Assembly (NCBI GenBank): GCA_031289775.1
Contig: JAITOY010000044.1
Span: forward strand, 1 to 64,000
Direction of reading: 5' to 3'
Length of the DNA: 64,000 bases
Source: Synergistaceae bacterium
GTDB lineage: Bacteria > Synergistota > Synergistia > Synergistales > Synergistaceae
The first letter of the stretch is position 1. The number at the start of each line of letters is the position of its first letter. Positions 57,460 to 64,000 of the stretch are shown here, one piece after another. The notes below the pieces were generated by a model. The model was not told the DNA's origin, searched no databases, and was given only the letters and a program-made list of their open reading frames with translations. A program made the translations under genes and the position numbers.

Positions 57460-57488
57460 TTGACCTCGACATTGAATAATGCTAGTAT
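57460..57488 (+). promoter_or_regulatory. Promoter of the chemoreceptor gene
   Basis: TTGACC (57460-57465), a 17-bp spacer and TAGTAT (57483-57488), about 105 bp upstream of the ATG. A long AT-rich leader follows. Confidence 0.5.
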
Positions 57489-57592
57489 TATGGCCATAAA
57501 ATGTTCAGAACGTTTCTATAAAGACATGTTTTCAACGAAAAATGTTCCAGATGCCACATCACATAAAAAACTTCGCCCAGGAGGAATCTATA

Positions 57593-59380
57593 ATGCAATG
57601 GTTCAGAAATCTTCTCACCACGTTCAAAATCCTGTCTCTAGTACTGGTAATGCTTCTTATCATGTTGCTCATATCCTTTGTCGGATATCGAACCAGCAGC
57701 ACAATCTCGAGTGATATGAACTCGCTGTATGATAATTACGCTATGCCCGCCATTACGATGGCTCAGGCGCAGGGCTTGGCAATACAGAACAGGCGTATGC
57801 TCATCAGCATGTCCATGTCCACCGACGCAACCGTCGACAGGCAATACGAGAGTCGCATATTGGAGAATCGCAAACGCATTGGGAATCTGATAGCGGAATA
57901 CGAAAAAACCAATCTCACGCAGGAAGAGCGCGTGCTATTGACCCAACTCACGAACGCCAGGAGCAATTTGAACAAGCTGCAAGACGAGGTTTTGGCCGTG
58001 CTGAAAGTGAGCACGACAAGCGATGAGATTGACGCGCGTATGGCGCACGGAGGCGACGTAGCTGTTGCCAGCGATACATACAACGAATTATTCGACAAGA
58101 TCGTTACGCTTCTGGTGAACATTTGCAGCGACGTAAACAAAAGCGCGGCTATAATGGCGCAAAACGGCACTATGTCGATAGCGATATCGGCGATAGCGGC
58201 GATATTGGCCGGGATCGGAATAGGTATCCTGGTCTCCAGGCTAATCACCGCGCCCATACAGCGCATACAGGAGAGCATAAAACTTTTCTCGGACGGAGAC
58301 CTGGCGAGTGATTTTCCGGCAATCGGCAAGGACGAACTTGCCCAGATGGGCAGGAGTCTGCAGGATATGGCGAACAACCTCAAGAACATAATCGGCGCCG
58401 TCAAGGATGCGAGCGACAACATCAACGAGACCGCGCAGGAGTTCTCAGCCCTTGCGGAGGAGACGAACGCGTCCGTCGAGGAATTCCGCTCGAACGTTGA
58501 TGAAATGGGAACGAACCTCAACTCCCTCGCCTCGACCGGCGAGGAGGTCAACGCCTCTGTCGAGGAAGTTGCCGCCGGAGCGCAGGCCACGGCAGAGAAG
58601 GGCACGGACATCGCGCGCCATGTCGACGAGGCCATGAGCGCCGGCGAAAACGGCATGAACTCGGTACGACGCGCTGTGAGCGGCATTGACGGCGTGGCGA
58701 AAAACGCGGCCGACGCGGCCCGCAGCGTACAGGAGCTTGGCGCGAGGACGAGACAGATACAGAGCTTCGTCTCTCAGATCGGCGGCATTGCCGACCAGAC
58801 AAACCTCCTCGCGCTGAACGCCGCCATAGAGGCCGCGCGCGCGGGCGAAGCGGGACGCGGCTTTGCGGTAGTGGCCGAAGAGGTTCGCAAACTCGCCGAG
58901 GACAGCAACTCCGCCGCGAAGAACATCGCTGAGCTGGCCGAGACCATAACAGGCGACCTCGACAACGTAGTCAACATATCGCTGGGCAACGCCAAGGCGT
59001 CGCAGGAAGCCAAGGATCTATCCCGCGAAACCGAGGAGATCATAGGGAGCATGATCAACTACCTCAGGGGCATCTCCGGAGCGACGCAGGACTTGGCGGC
59101 CGTTTCCGAGGAGCAGGCCGCTTCGAGCGAGGAGATCGCCGAGGCCGTGCAGAACATAGCCACGAGGGTCGCCAGCACTGCCGAGGCCAGCGAAAACATC
59201 CGCTCCGGCGTCGGAGAGATCTCCGTCGCCGCTGAAAGGATGGCACAGGGCGCCGAAGGGCTCTCAGGACTTTCCGGCGGGCTGCTTGAGCAGCTCGCGT
59301 TCTTCAAGTTGGACGAGTCGTCCCAAAAAACCAAAGACAGGGACAACCGCCTGAAGGTACTCTCCGCCCCCAGAAGATAA
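57593..59380 (+). CDS. Methyl-accepting chemotaxis protein
   Basis: This 595-residue membrane chemoreceptor has two membrane helices (about residues 11-31 and 200-222) around a four-helix-bundle periplasmic sensor, then HAMP ([23 protein letters not shown]) and a signalling domain with the tip [19 protein letters not shown]. Methylation-type Glu/Gln pairs occur on both sides ([21 protein letters not shown]). The start ATG 57593 follows CCAGGAGGAA. The last residues ([17 protein letters not shown]) have no CheR-tethering pentapeptide. No other chemotaxis genes are in the window. Confidence 0.94.
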   Translation: MQWFRNLLTTFKILSLVLVMLLIMLLISFVGYRTSSTISSDMNSLYDNYAMPAITMAQAQGLAIQNRRMLISMSMSTDATVDRQYESRILENRKRIGNLIAEYEKTNLTQEERVLLTQLTNARSNLNKLQDEVLAVLKVSTTSDEIDARMAHGGDVAVASDTYNELFDKIVTLLVNICSDVNKSAAIMAQNGTMSIAISAIAAILAGIGIGILVSRLITAPIQRIQESIKLFSDGDLASDFPAIGKDELAQMGRSLQDMANNLKNIIGAVKDASDNINETAQEFSALAEETNASVEEFRSNVDEMGTNLNSLASTGEEVNASVEEVAAGAQATAEKGTDIARHVDEAMSAGENGMNSVRRAVSGIDGVAKNAADAARSVQELGARTRQIQSFVSQIGGIADQTNLLALNAAIEAARAGEAGRGFAVVAEEVRKLAEDSNSAAKNIAELAETITGDLDNVVNISLGNAKASQEAKDLSRETEEIIGSMINYLRGISGATQDLAAVSEEQAASSEEIAEAVQNIATRVASTAEASENIRSGVGEISVAAERMAQGAEGLSGLSGGLLEQLAFFKLDESSQKTKDRDNRLKVLSAPRR

Positions 59381-59390
59381 GGGCATATAA

Positions 59391-59540
59391 AACGAAATCC
59401 GGCAGGATCTCGAAGGGCCGCAAATCATGAGGGCTCTAGGCAAAAACATGGCCTGGACGCTGAAGCTTATCGAAAACGGCGCCGACGCCGTGGCGCCGCT
59501 GCGTGAACCCAAAAGGCGCCGGACGAACTTTATCCGGTAA
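59391..59540 (+). pseudogene. Remnant: C-terminal end of a flavodoxin-family NAD(P)H oxidoreductase
   Basis: After the chemoreceptor stop, one frame reads NEIRQDLEGPQIMRALGKN, then MAWTLKLIENGADAV, and ends RRRTNFIR before TAA. From memory, flavodoxin-family (iron-sulfur flavoprotein-like) oxidoreductases end with EI--D-EGM-I-R-LGKNMAW--K-IEAG and TNFIR. The flavin-binding body is absent: an in-frame stop at 59388 and the chemoreceptor gene precede it. Read from ATG 59427, the last 37 residues would form a small ORF, but a gene remnant is more likely. It is convergent with kdnA. Confidence 0.5.
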
Positions 59541-59548
59541 GCGAGCTT

Positions 59549-60742
59549 TTACAATGCGGATCGCAGCGCCTCGGCCGTTTTTCCCGCGAGCTCCCCGGCC
59601 TCGTGTTTCGTCCAGCCAAGCTTCATCGCTATAGAGACGCAACGGGAGACTACGGCGTCCGACGCCGAGTAGTCGGACGCCAAGTAGTCGGGGAGCGCGT
59701 TTGTTATATCGCTCGACAGTGCGTGCGCGAAGCGGCGGTTTTTCAGGTGGCCCCAGTTTCTGACGTAGTGCCAGTTGTTGTCGTACCAGTAGAAGACGCC
59801 CTCGACCCCCGAGGCCGTCGCGGCTTTGGCCGAGGCGCGCGCGGAGGCCTCCGTCGGCGCGAAAAACGTCAAAAACGACGCGCTGTCGCCCTCCGGGTCC
59901 GGCAGTTCTCGAAACTCTACGCCAGGAACCCCTGAAAGCGCGTCTTTGAATGTTTTTTTGTTCTCGCGCTGTATCGCTAAAAACCTGTCTGCCTTCGCGA
60001 GCTGCGCGTTGCCTATGGCCGCGTGCAGCTCCGATATTCGGTAGTTGTACCCTGTAAAGAGATGCCCGTCGAGACCCCTGTCCTCGCCCTCGTGGTCGTG
60101 CCCGTGATCGTGGTACATCTCGGCGCGCTTGTACGTCTCGTCGCTGTTCGTGAGGATCGCGCCGCCCTCTCCGCACGTAACGGTCTTGTTGAAGTCGAAC
60201 GAGTAACAGCCGGCGTCGCCTATCGTGCCGAGGGCTCGCCCGCGGTAAGTTCCTCCGAACGCCTGACAGGCGTCCTCCAGGAGGAGCAGTCCGTTTTTTT
60301 TCGCCAAATTGGACAGTTCGTCTATTTTCGCGGCAGCGCCGCACATGTGTACGGGCAAAATGGCCTTTGTCCTCGGGGTTATGGCCTCTCGCGCGGCGTC
60401 GGGCGAGAGCGAGAGGCTTTCGTCCACGTCGGCTAAGATCGGCGTCGCTCCGGCTGCCAAAACGGACTCGAAGCTCGCGACAAACGTGAATGTCGGAATC
60501 ACAACCTCGTCCCCCGCGCCGACGCCGAGAGCCACAAGCGCCGTCGTGAGCGCCGCGGTGCCGTCCGCCGTCATCAGGACGTGCTTCGCCCCTGTGCGCG
60601 CGGCGATCGCGGACTCGAGCTCGCGAACCTTCCACCTGCCCCGGCGTCGCTCCGCGTAACCGTAGCGCGTGAGGATGCCGGTCTCCATCACCTCGTCTAT
60701 CTGTCTCTTCTCGGCTTCGTCAAAAAGTTCATAGCCGGGCAT
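59549..60742 (-). CDS. kdnA: PLP-dependent 8-amino-3,8-dideoxy-alpha-D-manno-octulosonate transaminase
   Basis: KdnA aminates the C8 aldehyde made by KdnB, giving 8-amino-Kdo (Kdo8N). The 397-residue protein is of the DegT/DnrJ/EryC1 aminotransferase family: TADGTAALTTALVALGVG, VVIPTFTFVASFESVLAAG, LLLEDACQAFGGTYRG and the PLP lysine in CYSFDFNKTVTCGEGGA. The start MPGYELFDEAEKRQIDEVME and RYGYAERRRGRWKVRELE fit KdnA proteins as I know them better than other sugar aminotransferases. It is 6 bp downstream of kdsB, consistent with a shared job; a KdnB homologue lies at 26874. Confidence 0.85.
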   Translation of the reverse strand: MPGYELFDEAEKRQIDEVMETGILTRYGYAERRRGRWKVRELESAIAARTGAKHVLMTADGTAALTTALVALGVGAGDEVVIPTFTFVASFESVLAAGATPILADVDESLSLSPDAAREAITPRTKAILPVHMCGAAAKIDELSNLAKKNGLLLLEDACQAFGGTYRGRALGTIGDAGCYSFDFNKTVTCGEGGAILTNSDETYKRAEMYHDHGHDHEGEDRGLDGHLFTGYNYRISELHAAIGNAQLAKADRFLAIQRENKKTFKDALSGVPGVEFRELPDPEGDSASFLTFFAPTEASARASAKAATASGVEGVFYWYDNNWHYVRNWGHLKNRRFAHALSSDITNALPDYLASDYSASDAVVSRCVSIAMKLGWTKHEAGELAGKTAEALRSAL

Positions 60743-60748
60743 GTAAGA

Positions 60749-61531
60749 TCACCCTTTCTTTAAATACTCCTCGAATGCACGGACATCGTCCGGCGTGTCT
60801 ATCTCGATGCCATCTATGTCGGTCTCGAGGCACTTTATTGACCGCCCCTTCTCCAGGAGCCGGAGCATCTCGAGGCTCTCGGCCGATTCAAGCCGCGTCC
60901 GCGGCCATGAGGCGAACTCGAGAAGCGACTCGCGCCTCCAGGCGTAAGGGCCGATATGCTTGTAGCAATCAGTCCCAGCCCTCCGAGGAAACGGTATCGG
61001 CGAACGGCTGAAATAAAGGGCTAAGAAATTTTCGTCGAAGACGGCTTTTATTATCGATTCGCGCACGGCCTCGGACGGATCCTCTATTTTTTTGACGAGC
61101 AGGGCCAGGTTGACCCCTGGATCGGCTTCGAGCGCGTTTATCATAGAGTCTATAACGCGGCCGCGGATCATTGGGTCGTCGACCTGCACGTTTATCACAA
61201 ATTCCGACGGTATCTCCCTTGCGACGTACGCGGCGCGGTCGTTGCCGGACGGCAGATCGGGCGTCATCATAACCTCGCCGCCTGAGGCCTCGACGAGGGC
61301 CGCCACGCGTTCGTCATCAGCCGCCACTATCACTCTGCCCGCCCTCTCGCTCTCCCTGGCGCCGTCGAGCACGCGAAGGACAAGTTCGCGCCCGCCGAGC
61401 TTGTACAGCGGCTTCTCCGGCAGCCGCGCGCTGCGCAGCCGAGCCGGTATCACGACGAGCGGCCCTGGAAACGGCGTCGAGTCCGTCGACTCAGTCAAAG
61501 GCTCAGTAAATGATCTCGTCGCGTCGCTCAT
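60749..61531 (-). CDS. kdsB: 3-deoxy-manno-octulosonate (8-amino-Kdo) cytidylyltransferase
   Basis: KdsB activates Kdo (or Kdo8N) as CMP-sugar for transfer to lipid A. The 260-residue protein has VVIPARLRSARLPEKPLYKL (nucleotide binding) after a 24-residue variable N-terminus, DLPSGNDRAAYVAREIPSEFVINVQVDDPMI (split) and HIGPYAWRRESLLEF. In the usual KdsB the phrase is SGTDR and QGDEP; here SGNDR and VQVDDP are seen. In Kdo8N-making organisms KdsB prefers the amino sugar. It overlaps the DUF2284 gene by 29 bp and is followed by kdnA. Confidence 0.9.
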   Translation of the reverse strand: MSDATRSFTEPLTESTDSTPFPGPLVVIPARLRSARLPEKPLYKLGGRELVLRVLDGARESERAGRVIVAADDERVAALVEASGGEVMMTPDLPSGNDRAAYVAREIPSEFVINVQVDDPMIRGRVIDSMINALEADPGVNLALLVKKIEDPSEAVRESIIKAVFDENFLALYFSRSPIPFPRRAGTDCYKHIGPYAWRRESLLEFASWPRTRLESAESLEMLRLLEKGRSIKCLETDIDGIEIDTPDDVRAFEEYLKKG

Positions 61532-62075
61532 TCGTAAAAAGGGCGTTGACCAGAACCTGATACGGCGGCAGCGCGTCCTTGAACCAGAGGATTTTCAGCC
61601 CCAGCAGTTCGTCGGAGATCATCGACACGTTGAAGCCGAGCGACTCGATCGAGTTGCGCATCTTGTCCGGAAAGCGGCAAGGCATACTGTCGACTCGGGC
61701 GCAAACGCCGCAAATTCGACAGCTCCCCCCGGACGCGCCCCTGCTGCCCGGATATTTGCGCTCGAGGTCGTGGAGTATGGCGAGCATCTTCAGGTTGACG
61801 CCCTCCATGAGCCGGAAGGCGTAGTCCTCGGACTTCTCCTTTGTGTCCATCGCGGCCCTCGTCGTCTCGTCGTGAGTCATCTTTATCCCGAAGAGGTAAA
61901 CGTGGTTGAAGCGGCCCAGAAACTCGTCGACGTCGAATTCGAACGGGGGGCACGACCAATTTTTCGCGAAGATCGGACAAGCGGCACATAACTCAAATAT
62001 ATCGCCGGCAAAGCGATATCGGCCGATCAGCTCAGACATGCCGATAACGGCGGTTTTGAGTGTGGTTTCGCTCAT
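61503..62075 (-). CDS. DUF2284 metal-binding protein
   Basis: This 190-residue protein has a cysteine-rich N-terminal motif (C30, C33 and C42 in CAACPIFAKNWSCPPF) and a second in the middle (CRICGVCARVDSMPC), which together would hold iron-sulfur clusters. DUF2284 proteins are common in anaerobes with unknown function. ATG 62075 follows GAGGTG. Its 3' end overlaps kdsB by 29 bp, so it is co-translated with Kdo genes, though no functional link is established. Confidence 0.8.
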   Translation of the reverse strand: MSETTLKTAVIGMSELIGRYRFAGDIFELCAACPIFAKNWSCPPFEFDVDEFLGRFNHVYLFGIKMTHDETTRAAMDTKEKSEDYAFRLMEGVNLKMLAILHDLERKYPGSRGASGGSCRICGVCARVDSMPCRFPDKMRNSIESLGFNVSMISDELLGLKILWFKDALPPYQVLVNALFTNERRDEIIY

Positions 62076-62113
62076 AAGGGATCACCTCGGCATTAGAATA
62101 CCACCTGGCGCAC

Positions 62114-62143
62114 CAAAAAAACAGGACTCCGATGGGAGCCCTG
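62114..62143 (-). terminator. Intrinsic terminator after the superoxide reductase gene
   Basis: On the minus strand CAGG-CTCC and GGAG-CCTG arms form an imperfect hairpin (62122-62143) followed by TTTTTTT, about 34 bp beyond the stop at 62177. Confidence 0.65.
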
Positions 62144-62176
62144 CCTATATTTTATTTTTCCGAAAAGCGCTCTTAA

Positions 62177-62569
62177 CTAGCCTATTTTGATGGGCTGCGA
62201 GTTCTCCCAAAGGCCGTGTAAGTTGCAGTACGACTGCGCGAGCAGGGTTCCGCTCGCGGAGAGCTTCACCTTGACGGCGCTGAACGGCTCGGCAAAAGCG
62301 GGGCCAGGCTTCGCGGCGTCGGCGCTGTCTCCGTGCGCGTCAAACGAGACGCTCGCCAGCTCGACAGCGAACTTGCCGCCGTCTGGGACAAAAAAGAGCT
62401 TGATCCACTTGATGTAGTGCGTCGCCGTGTTCGGATGCGCGATCTCCTTGCCAACGCCAAACTTGACCTTGATGAGCTCACCGGCCGCCGCGTGATCCGG
62501 CGCATCGATGACTGGAACGTGCTTCTCGCCCTTCCAGTCGCCGCTCTGTACTAAATCTCCCAGTTTCAT
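62177..62569 (-). CDS. Class II superoxide reductase (desulfoferrodoxin ferrous-iron-binding type, neelaredoxin)
   Basis: This enzyme reduces superoxide to hydrogen peroxide without making oxygen, a typical defence of anaerobes. The 130-residue protein has the one-domain class II form: the four histidine and one cysteine iron ligands are H17 (EKHVP), H45 (AHPN), H51 (THYIKW), C115 and H118 (CNLHGLW), and the catalytic lysine is K16. I chose ATG 62569, which gives the family start MKLGDLVQSGDWKGEKHVPV; earlier in-frame starts add unrelated residues. Confidence 0.93.
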   Translation of the reverse strand: MKLGDLVQSGDWKGEKHVPVIDAPDHAAAGELIKVKFGVGKEIAHPNTATHYIKWIKLFFVPDGGKFAVELASVSFDAHGDSADAAKPGPAFAEPFSAVKVKLSASGTLLAQSYCNLHGLWENSQPIKIG

Positions 62570-62784
62570 TCCTTGCTCACTCCTCATGCAAAATTTTTCG
62601 CCCATATAAATCCGCGATACAAGGGCTCATTAAATAAAGACTATAATATATTGTTGGAAAAAAGTCAGGTGAATTTCACGTATATCGTACAATATTTATA
62701 TACTTGTCTGGGATATAATGATGGACGCTTCTCAACTGGCAACGGGCGCACAGAGGGACTCGATTATGGAAAGAGGCGTAGATT

Positions 62785-63174
62785 ATGATTGGTTATTTTG
62801 ACGGCGCGTCAAGGGGAAATCCGGGAGAGGCCGGGGCTGGGGCTTGTATCGTAGACGACGGGAACGTCGTGTGGGAGTGCGCCGAGTATCTAGGCGTCAG
62901 GACGAACAACGAGGCGGAGTACACGGCGCTCCTGAGGCTGCTCGCCGAGGCCCGCGCGCGCGGGCTCGACTCGCTCGAGATACGCGGCGACAGCAAGCTC
63001 GTCGTCTCACAGGTGAAGCGCGAGTGGAAGATAAACCTGCCGCACCTGAGAGCGCTCGCCTCCGAGGCGTGGCGCCTGATGGACGGAATGAACGTTAAAC
63101 TGATCTGGACGCCCAGGGAGAAGAACAAACTCGCCGACGCCCTATCGAACAGGGCCATCGACGAGAAGCCATAA
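62785..63174 (+). CDS. Ribonuclease HI family protein
   Basis: This 129-residue RNase H fold protein would cut RNA in RNA-DNA hybrids. The four acidic catalytic residues are present: D6 (YFDGASRGNPG), E43 (TNNEAEYTALL), D69 (IRGDSKLVVSQV) and D118 (KLADALSNRA). It resembles the short archaeal/Gram-positive-type RnhA without the basic protrusion. ATG 62785 follows a GAGG-type site. It is convergent with the LPS-kinase-like gene, 20 bp away. Confidence 0.93.
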   Translation: MIGYFDGASRGNPGEAGAGACIVDDGNVVWECAEYLGVRTNNEAEYTALLRLLAEARARGLDSLEIRGDSKLVVSQVKREWKINLPHLRALASEAWRLMDGMNVKLIWTPREKNKLADALSNRAIDEKP

Positions 63175-63194
63175 GAGCGCGGCCCGCTGAGATA

Positions 63195-63971
63195 TCATCC
63201 ATCGAGGCGCGCCATCTCCGCTTTTTCGATAAGCGCGAGCGACGCCCTCACGTCGCTCATCCTTATACGCGAAAATATCCTCCATTTCAGGAATTTCAAA
63301 AACCTGTATCTCAGGATGGCGCGCACGAGTTCCGCGAGCACCTCCCTCCACGACATTTCGTCGTAAGCCCTGCACACCCACTCGAGACCGCGCGGCGCGC
63401 CGGCCTTTTCGAGCGACATCAGGAATATGATAAGATCCCTTATCTTGAAGCTTTGAATATACTCCTCCGGGATGACCTCCTCGAAGTCTATGATATAGAC
63501 CTCGTCGTCCAAAAATGTGAAATTTCTTATCTGCGCACCGCCGTGGACGAAATTTTTCCCGTGCATGGTTTTCATTTCACTCAATGCGCGTCTGATATAT
63601 TCGTTCTGCCTCTCAATATCCGGCGTATCCCTCAAAATTTCGCCGAGATTTTCGCCCCCGTACTCCATGATAAAATAATTTTCGGTCTCGTGCAGCACTT
63701 TCGGGACACGTATCCCGTTTTCAGCGAGAAGACGAAGCTTTTGAGCCTCACTGGGCTTCTCGCCCGGCGTCGCGTCGGTTCGCAGCATAAGAGGATCTTT
63801 GAGAAGTCTCGTCAGCATGTTTTGAAAAACATGCACAAAAATCATATCCGGCTTGACGCGCTGTTTTACGACGACTGTCTCTCCGTCTATCGTGCGCGTG
63901 AACACTCGCGGCTTCGAACGGAGCTCTTCCTCGGGAATATCAATGAACGCCGGTCTCTCCTCCTCCCTCAC
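63195..63971 (-). CDS. LPS/Kdo kinase-like small protein kinase
   Basis: This 258-residue protein has a compact protein-kinase fold: the ATP-binding lysine in ETVVVKQRVKP (about residue 36), the catalytic loop in FVHGGAQIRNFTF (HG-A-x-RN, about residue 144) and DFE in place of DFG (IIDFEEVIPEEYI). This is the style of Kdo kinase KdkA, WaaP and Bud32-like proteins. With LPS genes in this window, modifying lipid A or Kdo is a reasonable inference, but a small-molecule or protein substrate cannot be ruled out. GTG start 63971, close to the window end, so the promoter is not visible. Confidence 0.7.
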   Translation of the reverse strand: MREEERPAFIDIPEEELRSKPRVFTRTIDGETVVVKQRVKPDMIFVHVFQNMLTRLLKDPLMLRTDATPGEKPSEAQKLRLLAENGIRVPKVLHETENYFIMEYGGENLGEILRDTPDIERQNEYIRRALSEMKTMHGKNFVHGGAQIRNFTFLDDEVYIIDFEEVIPEEYIQSFKIRDLIIFLMSLEKAGAPRGLEWVCRAYDEMSWREVLAELVRAILRYRFLKFLKWRIFSRIRMSDVRASLALIEKAEMARLDG

Positions 63972-64000
63972 CGATCAAACGTCACGGCCACTGCCGAATA

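Noticed and set aside
1-64000. tRNA, rRNA or CRISPR arrays
   Set aside because: No T-loop-like GGTTCGAATCC with a matching acceptor stem, no rRNA-like sequence and no regularly spaced direct repeats were seen on either strand.

Overview
The window is a GC-rich bacterial chromosome segment, gene-dense and organised in tightly packed operons. Several features point to the Synergistota (Synergistaceae-like amino-acid fermenters): two secreted proteins end in a Synergist-CTERM type tail (GG-C, hydrophobic stretch, basic end); there is a full Rnf complex, branched-chain and polar amino-acid ABC transporters, a carbamate kinase, and Gram-negative LPS genes (lptA, lptB, kdsB and an 8-amino-Kdo pathway). 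The taxon is inferred from gene content and recalled family patterns, not from a marker-gene search.

Layout. 1-150: 5' end of an IS1595-like transposase. 181-1963: DUF2157/GDYXXLXY membrane pair. 2138-4128: apbE, NusG domain II protein and Gx transporter, convergent with the six-gene rnfCDGEAB operon (9289 down to 4150), whose flavin-bearing subunits ApbE would modify. 9459-16109: tetR-MFP-RND-OMF efflux operon behind a consensus promoter that overlaps an AcrR-like operator. 16265-18044: cobU-cobS behind a cobalamin riboswitch, an intrinsic terminator and a 37-nt palindrome. 18201-22760: livJHMGF. 22954-24558: Synergist-CTERM surface protein. 24745-26748: htpG. 26874-28025: kdnB-like oxidase. 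28149-30185: C1 peptidase with Synergist-CTERM tail, overlapping tsaD tail to tail. 35260 down to 30133: operon lptA-lptB-murJ-secreted unknown-zinc ribbon-tsaD. 35412-36385: YqjD/YqjE-like inner-membrane cassette. 36578-41012: two REC-HD-GYP proteins and a hybrid histidine kinase, two of the three apparently lacking a standard start codon. 41170-44235: beta-hydroxyacid dehydrogenase and an Aas-like fusion. 44502-45458: carbamate kinase. 45643-52685: GH57, glgP, glgA, glgC. 52735-54919: secreted unknown, DUF4145 protein and a small ORF. 54977-57339: polar amino-acid ABC transporter with fused binding protein and permease. 57593-59380: chemoreceptor, followed by a flavoprotein remnant. 62075 down to 59549: DUF2284-kdsB-kdnA. 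62177-63971: class II superoxide reductase, RNase HI and an LPS-kinase-like protein at the edge.

How the genes fit together. Rnf couples ferredoxin oxidation to ion pumping, which suits amino-acid fermentation fed by the two ABC uptake systems and arcC. KdnB, KdnA and KdsB together would make and activate 8-amino-Kdo for lipid A, and LptA/LptB export the product. The glycogen genes give a storage loop (GlgC and GlgA build, GlgP and GH57 break down). No tRNA, rRNA or CRISPR array was seen.
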